Shown piece by piece: positions 16,347-23,675 of a stretch of DNA of 64,000 nucleotides; within the stretch, counting starts at the first letter, position 1; each line of letters starts with the position of its first letter. Under the pieces are notes generated by a model, which was given only the letters and a program-made list of their open reading frames with translations, did not search any database and was not told the DNA's origin. A program made the translations under genes and the position numbers. The DNA lies in the NCBI RefSeq assembly GCF_026339935.1, contig NZ_JAPEPX010000001.1, positions 4,087,501 to 4,151,500 on the forward strand. The letters run 5' to 3'. Origin of the DNA: Streptomyces sp. NBC_01551 (lineage in GTDB: Bacteria; Actinomycetota; Actinomycetes; Streptomycetales; Streptomycetaceae).

Positions 16347-17927
16347 ATGGCGAACACCGAGAGCGGAATTCCGATCGAACCCGTCTACGGGCCAGAGGCC
16401 CTGACGGACTGGGACCCGGCGGCCAAACTGGGTGAACCCGGGTCATATCCCTTCACTCGCGGGGTCTATCCCACGATGTACACGGGCCGCCCCTGGACCA
16501 TGCGGCAGTACGCCGGCTTCGGCACGGCCGCCGAGTCCAACGCCCGCTACCGGCAGCTCATCGCGGGCGGCGGCACCGGCCTCTCCGTCGCCTTCGACCT
16601 GCCGACGCAGATGGGGCACGACTCCGACGCCCCGCTCGCGCACGGCGAGGTCGGCAAGGTCGGCGTCGCGGTCGACTCGGTCGAGGACATGCGGCTGCTG
16701 TTCGACGGGATCCCGCTCGACCGGGTCTCCACCTCGATGACCATCAACGCGCCGGCCGCCCTGCTCCTGCTGCTCTACCAGCTGGTCGCGGAGGAACAGG
16801 GCATCCCGGGAGGGCGGCTGACGGGCACGGTGCAAAACGATGTTCTGAAGGAGTACATCGCGCGCGGCACGTACATCTTCCCGCCCGGGCCCTCGCTGCG
16901 GCTGACCGCCGACACCTTCCGCTACTGCCGGGCCGAGATCCCCAAGTGGAACACCATCTCCATCTCCGGCTACCACATGGCCGAGGCCGGGGCCTCGCCC
17001 GCGCAAGAGGTGGCCTTCACCCTCGCCGACGCGATCGCGTACGTCCGTACCGCCATCGGCGCGGGCATGGCCGTCGACGAGTTCGCGCCCCGGCTCTCGT
17101 TCTTCTTCGTGTCCCGCACCACGCTGCTGGAGGAAGTGGCGAAGTTCCGGGCGGCGCGGCGGATCTGGGCCCGCGTCATGCGGGACGAATTCGGCGCCCG
17201 GGACCCGAAGTCGCAGATGCTGCGCTTCCACACCCAGACGGCCGGGGTCCAGCTGACGGCGCAGCAGCCCGAGCTGAACCTCGTACGGGTGGCCGTGCAG
17301 GGGCTGGCCGCCGTGCTGGGCGGGACGCAGTCGCTGCACACCAACTCCTTCGACGAGGCCATCGCGCTGCCGACGGAGAAGGCGGCCCGGCTCGCCCTGC
17401 GCACGCAGCAGGTGCTCGCGTACGAGACGGACGTGCCGCACACCGTCGACCCCTTCGCAGGGTCGTACGTGGTGGAGCGCATGACGGACGAGCTGGAGGC
17501 GGCGGCGCTCGCGCTGATGGGGCGGGTCGAGGAACTGGGCGGGGCGGTCGCCGCGATCGAGGCCGGGTTCCAGAAGGCGGAGATCGAGCGGAACGCGTAC
17601 CGGATCGCGCGGGAGCAGGAGAGCGGCGAGCGGGTGGTGGTCGGCGTCAACCGGTTCGCCCTCGCGCGGGAGGAGCCGTACGAGCCGCTGCGCGTGGACC
17701 CGGCGATCGAGGCCCGCCAGTGCGCGGCGCTCGCGCGGCTGAGGGCCGAGCGGGACGGCGCGGCGGTGGCGGCCGCGCTGGACGCGCTGCGGGAGGCGGC
17801 GGCCGGGACGGCGAACGTGCTCTACCCGATGAAGGAGGCGCTGCGGGCCCGGGCCACCGTGGGCGAGGTCTGCGGAGCCCTGCGCGAGGTCTGGGGGACG
17901 TACGAGCCCAGCGGTTCCACATGGTGA
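16347..17927 (+). CDS. Acyl-CoA mutase large subunit, methylmalonyl-CoA mutase-like, without B12 domain
   Basis: This 526-residue TIM-barrel subunit belongs to the adenosylcobalamin-dependent acyl-CoA mutases. CoA-pocket residues are visible in YPTMYTGRPWTMRQYAGF. The tyrosine equivalent to MCM Tyr89 is the Y of RQYAGF. The arginine equivalent to Arg207 is in EYIARGTYIFPP, and the catalytic His is in SISGYHMAEAG. Keeping Tyr and Arg favours methylmalonyl-CoA over isobutyryl-CoA, where Phe and Gln are used. The C-terminal cobalamin-binding DxHxxG domain of fused mutases is absent, and no small subunit is encoded in the window, so it must pair with a protein encoded elsewhere. Confidence 0.85.
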   Translation: MANTESGIPIEPVYGPEALTDWDPAAKLGEPGSYPFTRGVYPTMYTGRPWTMRQYAGFGTAAESNARYRQLIAGGGTGLSVAFDLPTQMGHDSDAPLAHGEVGKVGVAVDSVEDMRLLFDGIPLDRVSTSMTINAPAALLLLLYQLVAEEQGIPGGRLTGTVQNDVLKEYIARGTYIFPPGPSLRLTADTFRYCRAEIPKWNTISISGYHMAEAGASPAQEVAFTLADAIAYVRTAIGAGMAVDEFAPRLSFFFVSRTTLLEEVAKFRAARRIWARVMRDEFGARDPKSQMLRFHTQTAGVQLTAQQPELNLVRVAVQGLAAVLGGTQSLHTNSFDEAIALPTEKAARLALRTQQVLAYETDVPHTVDPFAGSYVVERMTDELEAAALALMGRVEELGGAVAAIEAGFQKAEIERNAYRIAREQESGERVVVGVNRFALAREEPYEPLRVDPAIEARQCAALARLRAERDGAAVAAALDALREAAAGTANVLYPMKEALRARATVGEVCGALREVWGTYEPSGSTW

Positions 17928-17972
17928 AATGCGGTGGCGCGACAGGCGCGTACCCGTGCGACACTCCTGCAC

Positions 17973-18632
17973 ATGCTGGGTGTCACCGATCTGCCGACCT
18001 ATCTCGCCGGCCTCGTCCTGATCATTCTCCTGCCGGGGCCGAACTCGCTCTACGTGCTCTCCGTCGCCGCGCGGCGCGGGGTCCGCACCGGGTACAAGGC
18101 CGCCGCCGGCGTGTTCACCGGCGACGCCGTACTGATGGTGCTCGCGGCCGCCGGAGCCGCCTCGCTGCTCCAGGCCAGCCCGATGGCCTTCGGCGTCGTC
18201 AAGCTGCTCGGCGCGGGCTACCTCACCTGGCTCGCCGTCGGCATGATGCGCGGCGCCTGGGCGCTGTGGCGCTCCCGCACCGATGAGGGCCCGGTCGCCG
18301 CCGACGCCGCCGACGCCGCCGACCCGGAGGCCGACGCCGAGCGGCCGTACCGGCGCGCGCTGCTGATCAGCCTGTTCAACCCGAAGGCGATCCTGTTCCT
18401 GGTCTCCTTCTTCGTGCAGTTCGTGGACCCCGGCTACGCCTACCCGGCGCTGTCGTTCCTGGTGCTGGGCACGCTGCTCCAGATCGGCAGCTTCCTCTAC
18501 CTCACCCTGCTGATCTTCGGCGGGACCCGGCTGTCGGCGGCGTTCCGCCGCCGCAAGCGGCTCTCCGTCGGAGCGACCTCGGCGGCGAGCGTCCTCTTCC
18601 TCGGCTTCGCCGCCAAGCTCGCCGTCAGCTAG
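17973..18632 (+). CDS. LysE family translocator
   Basis: This 219-residue membrane protein has about six helices and the LysE/RhtB signature at the N-terminus, LIILLPGPNSLYVLSVAARRGVRTGYKAAAGVFTGDA. The family motif NPKAILFLVSFFVQFV is in the second half. Members export amino acids or small metabolites such as leucine, homoserine or lysine, and the substrate here is unknown. A central cytoplasmic loop is rich in Asp/Ala from GCC-GAC codon repeats. It follows the mutase gene by 45 bases on the same strand and is convergent with the acyltransferase gene. Confidence 0.88.
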   Translation: MLGVTDLPTYLAGLVLIILLPGPNSLYVLSVAARRGVRTGYKAAAGVFTGDAVLMVLAAAGAASLLQASPMAFGVVKLLGAGYLTWLAVGMMRGAWALWRSRTDEGPVAADAADAADPEADAERPYRRALLISLFNPKAILFLVSFFVQFVDPGYAYPALSFLVLGTLLQIGSFLYLTLLIFGGTRLSAAFRRRKRLSVGATSAASVLFLGFAAKLAVS

Positions 18633-18647
18633 TGCCGTGACGGCCGG

Positions 18648-19754
18648 CTAGCTCAGCAGTTTCCGCAGCTTCGGGCCCAGCGGGCGCTCCACCAGCCGGT
18701 GGATCCCCCAGGCCAGGGCCAGCATGAACACCAGCGTCAGCACGAAGGTCGCCGGCGCCGGGATGCCCGCCCTGTGGTGCAGGGTCTTGATCACCACCCA
18801 GCCCAGGTGCTCGTGGACCAGGTAGAACGGGTACGTCAGCGCCCCCGCCACCGTCAGCCACTTCCAGCGCGCCCAGGCCAGCTTGCCGAGGGCGACCAGG
18901 GCCACCGCCGCGAAGCCGGCCGTGACGATCGCGATGATCACCAGCGAGCTGCGGTACGAGAAGAACTTCGGGTTCGGCGCGTGCCACAGCCCCGCCACCG
19001 CGTAGTGCTGCCCGATCAGCCAGCCGGTCAGGGCCACGGCCCAGGCGAGGCGGTCGCGGTGGTTGCGGTGCACCAGGTGAAGGCCGACGCCGCCGATGAA
19101 GAACGGCGCGTACTGCGGCATCAGGACCTGGCTGAGGAACGCCTTGCCCGAGGGGTCCCCGGCGTCGACCAGGACGGCGGCGATCGTCCAGATCCCGCAG
19201 AACAGCAGGGTCCGGCGGCGGCCGCCGCCCGGCAGCATCACGCAGAGCGCGAACAGGACGTAGAAGCGCAGCTCGACCCAGAGCGTCCAGCACACCCCGA
19301 GCACCCGGTCGGCGCCCAGCGGCTGCTGGAGCATGGTCAGGTTGAGCAGGAAGTCGGAGGGCGAGACCGCCTCGACCGCCACCGTGACCACGATCAGCGC
19401 CACCCAGTACGCCGGGTAGAGCCGGGCCGCGCGCGACGCGGCGAAGGCCCGGACCGTACGGCCCTGGGCGCTCATGCAGATCACGAAGCCGCTGATCACG
19501 AAGAAGATCTGGACGCCGAGCGGGCCGTACGCGAACCAGGTCGAGGCCTCCGGGAACAGCTTGTTCGGGGACGCCCCCCAGGCCTTGGCCACCTCCCCGC
19601 CGCGCCCGCCGTAGTGGTACACGGCGACCATCAGCGCGGCGAGCAGCCGCAGCCCGTCCAGGGCGCGGAGCCGGTCGCCCGCCGGCTTCGGCGCGGCCTC
19701 GGGCGCGTCGGCAGCGGCGCCGGTGCGCGCGGCCGGTATCGCCGGGGCGGTCAT
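18648..19754 (-). CDS. Membrane acyltransferase (acyltransferase-3, OafA-like)
   Basis: This 368-residue multi-pass protein has the acyltransferase-3 hallmarks: RLRALDGLRLLAALMVAVYHYGG at the N-terminus, with the conserved histidine, then GPLGVQIFFVISGFVICMSAQGRTVRAF, and RAARLYPAYWVAL. These enzymes move acyl groups, often acetyl, onto exported sugars. Its start overlaps the stop of the polysialyltransferase-like gene in an ATGA junction. It therefore closes a three-gene minus-strand operon with that gene and GT2. It probably O-acylates the glycan made by the locus. Confidence 0.88.
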   Translation of the reverse strand: MTAPAIPAARTGAAADAPEAAPKPAGDRLRALDGLRLLAALMVAVYHYGGRGGEVAKAWGASPNKLFPEASTWFAYGPLGVQIFFVISGFVICMSAQGRTVRAFAASRAARLYPAYWVALIVVTVAVEAVSPSDFLLNLTMLQQPLGADRVLGVCWTLWVELRFYVLFALCVMLPGGGRRRTLLFCGIWTIAAVLVDAGDPSGKAFLSQVLMPQYAPFFIGGVGLHLVHRNHRDRLAWAVALTGWLIGQHYAVAGLWHAPNPKFFSYRSSLVIIAIVTAGFAAVALVALGKLAWARWKWLTVAGALTYPFYLVHEHLGWVVIKTLHHRAGIPAPATFVLTLVFMLALAWGIHRLVERPLGPKLRKLLS

Positions 19755-21112
19755 CGCCTGCCCCGCAGCCGCCGGACCCGGCGGACCTGACGGACGGCGC
19801 GGCGCACGGCCGGGCTGCGGGTGAGGAAGGTCAGCTGCGCGGGGATGCCGCCCGGCAGCCCCTGGCTCGCGAGCCGGCGGCGGTTGAAGTAGCGCCAGGT
19901 GTGCTCGTCGAGGTGGCCGGCCAGGTACGCCTCGGCCGCCGCCCGCCGCTCCGCGAGGACCCGCGGCTGCATCGCGAAGCCGACCGCGGTCAGCAGGCCG
20001 CCCAGCCGGGAGCGCACCTCCTCGGGGCCGGGGGCGCTCCAGCCGCGCACGGCCGCGGTGTCCGCGAGATCGGGGAGCAGCGCGTCCACCACGGTCAGCG
20101 GGACCCGGTTGCTGTTCTGGTACGGGGAGAGGCGGGCCAGCACCGTCTTCGTCCCGGCGCGGGCGACGGGCAGCCCGAACAGCGTGGCCGCCGTCAGCAG
20201 CCCGGTGGAGAAGCAGCCGACCACCAGCGCCGGGCGGACCTGCTGGTAGAGCACCTCGGCGAGCACCGGGGTGTCCAGCACCGTCAGGCGGGCGCCGAGC
20301 CGCTCGGCCTCGGCCTCGGCCCGGCGGGCGTACAGGGCCGGGGCGCTGGGGTGCGGCTTGAAGACCAGCTCCCGGTGGCCGAGGGCGAAGGCGCCGCGCA
20401 CCATCTCGGCGTGCAGCTCCTCCTCCTGGACGGGGCTGATCAGGTCGAGCGCGGAGAGGTACTGGCCCAGCAGCAGCGCGGGTGCCTCGTCGGAAGCGGA
20501 GGCGGGCGCCGCACCGCCCGAGGCGGCGGCCAGCTCGGCCAGGACCTTCAGGAACTCGTCGGTCGGCACCAGCTCCGCCGGTACGCCGAACTCGGTGAGC
20601 AGCAGCGGCTCCAGGCCCGGTACGAGGTCCAGGTGCAGCACCCGCCGCACCCGCATCCCGATCTGCGGGTCGAGCCGCACGCGCGTGGGCCCGTAGCTCA
20701 TCAGACCGTCGGCGTAGACGTCGACGGCGGCGCCGGGGAAGAGCTGGCACAGGCTCTGCGCGGGCGGCACCTGGAGGGACTCGACGATCAGTTCCACCCG
20801 GTCGTCGCCCAGACCCCACAGGGTCCGCAGGTACCGCTCCCAGATCGGGACGTCGTCCGCGCGCGGCGACCAGGAGCTCGGGTGCTGCGGCTCGATGACG
20901 GCGTTCCAGTCGAGCACCTCGTCGAAGCGGGTGCTCAGCGTGGCGAAGCCGGGCATGTCGGCGAGGCGCGGGCTGACCTCGGCGGCGAGCGCGTGGTTGC
21001 TGGTCAGCAGGATCCGGCGGTCGGCCGCCGGGAAGCTGCCGGCGTCCAGGGCCGCGGCCAGGGTGGCCGTCCCGTAGAGGGTGGAGCCGATGAAGATCTG
21101 GGTCAGGCTCAC
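19751..21112 (-). CDS. Polysialyltransferase-family glycosyltransferase (GT-B)
   Basis: This 453-residue protein matches the bacterial alpha-2,8-polysialyltransferase family as I remember it. It begins MSLTQIFIGSTLYGTATLAAAL. It carries three short motifs shared by GT-B sialyltransferases: an acidic-Gly motif in VYADGLMSYG, the HP motif in VFKPHPSAPAL, and the S-T motif in VVGCFSTGLLTAATLFG. It should use a CMP-activated nonulosonate donor, consistent with a NeuA homologue encoded nearby on the other strand. It starts at a GTG that overlaps the GT2 stop and ends overlapping the acyltransferase start. All three genes are translationally coupled. Confidence 0.8.
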   Translation of the reverse strand: MSLTQIFIGSTLYGTATLAAALDAGSFPAADRRILLTSNHALAAEVSPRLADMPGFATLSTRFDEVLDWNAVIEPQHPSSWSPRADDVPIWERYLRTLWGLGDDRVELIVESLQVPPAQSLCQLFPGAAVDVYADGLMSYGPTRVRLDPQIGMRVRRVLHLDLVPGLEPLLLTEFGVPAELVPTDEFLKVLAELAAASGGAAPASASDEAPALLLGQYLSALDLISPVQEEELHAEMVRGAFALGHRELVFKPHPSAPALYARRAEAEAERLGARLTVLDTPVLAEVLYQQVRPALVVGCFSTGLLTAATLFGLPVARAGTKTVLARLSPYQNSNRVPLTVVDALLPDLADTAAVRGWSAPGPEEVRSRLGGLLTAVGFAMQPRVLAERRAAAEAYLAGHLDEHTWRYFNRRRLASQGLPGGIPAQLTFLTRSPAVRRAVRQVRRVRRLRGRR

Positions 21113-22119
21113 GCGGCCGCTCCCGCCGGGGTGCGGCGGCGGAGCCTGCGCAGCAGGGCCGAGCGATCGGCGTCCATCGAGGCCAGGGCCTGGTCCAGGA
21201 CGTCCTGGGGCATGCGCCCGAGCGCGGCCGCGCTCATCGAACGGAGTTTCTTGGCCACGGCCGGTTCGAACCTTTCAAGGGACCCGTTGTGATGCGCGAT
21301 GATCGCACAATATGTTCGGACGGCTTTCGGGAGCAGAAGATCGGATTCCCGGTCGGCCGCGGTTTCCGAAATCACCTGATCAAATGCGCGCATGAAATCG
21401 AGCTGACGCTCGTCGCCGATCTGCGTCAATGAGGTGGAAACCCCGCGACGGTAGAAGATACCGGGCAATCCGACCGCGGCGAAGGATTCCGCCTCGCGGT
21501 GCAGCCGCCAGATCCAGGGCCGGTCCTCGGCCGTGCGCAGCCCGTCGGTGAAGTGCAGCAGGCCCCGGTCCAGCAGCCGCCGGTGGTACATCCCGGCCCA
21601 GGCGTACGGGTAATCCACCGAGGTGGCGCGGTCCGCGGGCAGGATTCCGGAGCGCGGATCGGCGACGACCCCGTGCGCGCCGAAGGGCACGCGCTGCACG
21701 GAACGGGCCTTGCCGGTGACCTTCACATGGTCGTTTCGGATGAAATCGCAGTCCAGGGCCTCGATGGCCGCCACCATGCGGGACAGGTGGCCCGGGGCCA
21801 GCCAGTCGTCGCCGTCCATGAAGGTGACGTACTCGCCGCGGGCCGAGTCCAGGCCGGTGTTCCGCGCGGTCGCCAGACCGCCGTTGCGCTCGTGGCGCAG
21901 GTGCACCGCGCCGGGCAGCTCCCGCGCCGCCCGTTCCAGAAGATCGGGAGTGCCGTCCGTCGAGCAGTCGTCGACGAGCAGGAACTCGAAGTCGTCCCGG
22001 GCGTTGAGCTCGAGACTTTTCAGGGCATCCGGTGCATATGTCTGCACGTTGTAGAACGGCACGACAACAGAGAGCTTGAACACCTGCGAGACGTTAGGCC
22101 GTTGTCCGGCATTCACCAT
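21109..22119 (-). CDS. Glycosyltransferase family 2 protein
   Basis: This 336-residue cytoplasmic GT-A glycosyltransferase begins FKLSVVVPFYNVQTYAPDALKSL. It has VDDCSTDGTPDLL in the nucleotide-sugar site and a DxD-type metal motif in YVTFMDGDDWL. The C-terminal part resembles enzymes that build glycerol or sugar phosphate cell-wall polymers. I use the ATG at 22119 (MVNAGQRPN), since the frame remains open upstream but has no better start. It is the first gene of the minus-strand glycan operon. It diverges from the plus-strand operon across about 140 bases that must hold both promoters. Confidence 0.88.
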   Translation of the reverse strand: MVNAGQRPNVSQVFKLSVVVPFYNVQTYAPDALKSLELNARDDFEFLLVDDCSTDGTPDLLERAARELPGAVHLRHERNGGLATARNTGLDSARGEYVTFMDGDDWLAPGHLSRMVAAIEALDCDFIRNDHVKVTGKARSVQRVPFGAHGVVADPRSGILPADRATSVDYPYAWAGMYHRRLLDRGLLHFTDGLRTAEDRPWIWRLHREAESFAAVGLPGIFYRRGVSTSLTQIGDERQLDFMRAFDQVISETAADRESDLLLPKAVRTYCAIIAHHNGSLERFEPAVAKKLRSMSAAALGRMPQDVLDQALASMDADRSALLRRLRRRTPAGAAA

Positions 22120-22191
22120 GACCCCAATACATATTCCATGTGAACGACGCGGGGCGGGCGAGTAAACCAGTGCGGATTCGCATGACGTAGA

Positions 22192-22206
22192 CGGGTTGTT
22201 AACCCG
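22192..22206. promoter_or_regulatory. Short palindrome in the divergent glycan-operon promoter region
   Basis: CGGGTTGTTAACCCG has six-base arms around GTT and is centred between the GT2 and DUF6716-type genes. It is a possible regulator site, supported only by symmetry and position. Confidence 0.3.
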
Positions 22207-22259
22207 CTGTTGTGCAGTCGTTGGGCCGATCACCGAAATTGCGGAATAGCTTCTGCCGC

Positions 22260-23675
22260 GTGTCAGTCAGCAATCGATCAGCGCAACGCTCCACTCCCCG
22301 CGCTCCGCTCCGGGTCGCCGTACTCGCGGATTCGGATACGCGGTGGAAATGGGGCGCACTCACCGCCCGTCGCCTCGCGCCCGACAACCGGCTCACCGGA
22401 TACCTGCTGCGCGGCCGGGCCACCCCCACCGCGCGCCAGCTCGGCGAGGTGGGGGTCCAGGCCGACCGGCTGACCGAGGTGACCTGCGCGGAGTTCCTCG
22501 CGGACATCAAGCGCGAGCCGTACGACGTGGTCGTCCTCGCCCTCGTCGGCGGGGCCGTCCAGGCCGTTCTGCACGGCGTCCGCGCCCTGTGGCCCGAACC
22601 GGCCGAGCGCCCGGTGTTCGTCACCGGGTACGTGGGCGTCGTCTACGAGAAGCTCGCCGACGGGCTGCTGCTGCGCCACGGCGCCGACCTCGTCCTCGCC
22701 AACTCGCGCCACGACGTGGAGCGCTTCCGCGGCGTGTACGAGGGAGTGGGCGCGGACGCGGGCTCCGTCACCGAGACCGTGCTGCCCTTCCTCGACGGCG
22801 CGGCGTACGACGGCGCCGGGAGCCGGGCCAAGACGGTGGTCTTCGCCGTGCAGCCCTCCGTGCCCGAGAGTCGCGCCGACCGCGCGTACCTGCTGGAGCG
22901 GGCCGCCGGGCACGCCCGGCTGCACCCGGACCGGGAGGTGCTGGTCAAGCTGCGCAGCCGGCCGGGGGAGCACACCACGCACCTGGAGGAGCAGCCGTAC
23001 CAGCGCCTCGCGGAGAAGCTCCCCGGCGGGCTCCCCGCCAACTGCCGCCTGGCGTACGGGAACATGGGCGAGGTCCTGGACGGCACCGACCTGCTGGTCA
23101 CGGTGTCGTCGACGGCCGCGCTGGAGTCCCTGCACCGGGGCATCCCGACGGCCGTCCTGACCGACCTCGGCATCCGCGAGGCGCTGGGCAACCACCACTT
23201 CCTCGGCTCCGGCTGCCTGGCCTCCTGGGACCAGCTGGACGCGGGGCTGCTGCCGCAGGGCGACCCGCAGTGGCTGGCGGCACAGGGGGTGGCCCCCCTC
23301 GGCGCTGCCGGTCCGGGCGCTGCCGGTCCGGGCGCTGCCGGTCCGGGCGCTGCCGGTCCGGGCGCCGCCGATGCGGGCGCCGACGTGTTCGCCGCCGCGC
23401 GGGACCGGCTCACGGGGCTGCTGGAGCTGCCCCAACTCCCGCCCGTGGAGCCGTACTACACGCTGACCACCGCCCCCCGGTACCTGCCGGGGATCCTCGC
23501 CCGCCACCACCTCGCCCCCGACGGCACCCCGCTGCCCGGCACCGCCCGGGACGGCGCGGGCCGGTCGCGGCTGCACCGCCGGCTCCGCTCGCACCTGCGC
23601 GACGCCGCCCGCGGGCTGTACCGACACGGGGTCCAGCGCGTGGCCCCGCTCATCCGCCGAATGGGGGAGCTGTGA
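22260..23675 (+). CDS. Putative GT-B glycosyltransferase (DUF6716-like)
   Basis: This roughly 471-residue protein starts with a Rossmann-like strand (LRVAVLADSDTRWKWGALTARRL) and contains VFVTGYVGVVYEKLADGLLLRHGADLVLANS, EVLVKLRSRPGEHTTH and LLVTVSSTAALESLHRG. The SSTAA element resembles the serine motif of GT-B sialyltransferases. I recall this family as DUF6716 putative glycosyltransferases in Streptomyces. A stretch of GPGAA repeats (about residues 348-372) comes from 15-bp DNA repeats. The GTG start at 22260 is a compromise, because a GTG at 22212 is also open. The stop overlaps the next GTG, so it is coupled to the NeuA-NeuB fusion. Confidence 0.7.
   Translation: MSVSNRSAQRSTPRAPLRVAVLADSDTRWKWGALTARRLAPDNRLTGYLLRGRATPTARQLGEVGVQADRLTEVTCAEFLADIKREPYDVVVLALVGGAVQAVLHGVRALWPEPAERPVFVTGYVGVVYEKLADGLLLRHGADLVLANSRHDVERFRGVYEGVGADAGSVTETVLPFLDGAAYDGAGSRAKTVVFAVQPSVPESRADRAYLLERAAGHARLHPDREVLVKLRSRPGEHTTHLEEQPYQRLAEKLPGGLPANCRLAYGNMGEVLDGTDLLVTVSSTAALESLHRGIPTAVLTDLGIREALGNHHFLGSGCLASWDQLDAGLLPQGDPQWLAAQGVAPLGAAGPGAAGPGAAGPGAAGPGAADAGADVFAAARDRLTGLLELPQLPPVEPYYTLTTAPRYLPGILARHHLAPDGTPLPGTARDGAGRSRLHRRLRSHLRDAARGLYRHGVQRVAPLIRRMGEL
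23301..23375 (+). repeat. 15-bp tandem repeat inside a coding region
   Basis: Four perfect copies of GGCGCTGCCGGTCCG (23301-23360) and a degenerate fifth (to 23375) encode GAAGP pentapeptides. The unit length keeps the frame, so copy number could vary without breaking the gene. Confidence 0.85.

Noticed and set aside
23301..23375. Possible CRISPR-like array
   Set aside because: The repeats are contiguous 15-mers with no spacers and encode a peptide repeat in frame.
22343..23671. Upstream extension of the NeuA-NeuB frame
   Set aside because: The residues are a frame-shifted reading of the DUF6716-type gene. The NeuA homology begins after the GTG at 23672, which overlaps the upstream stop.
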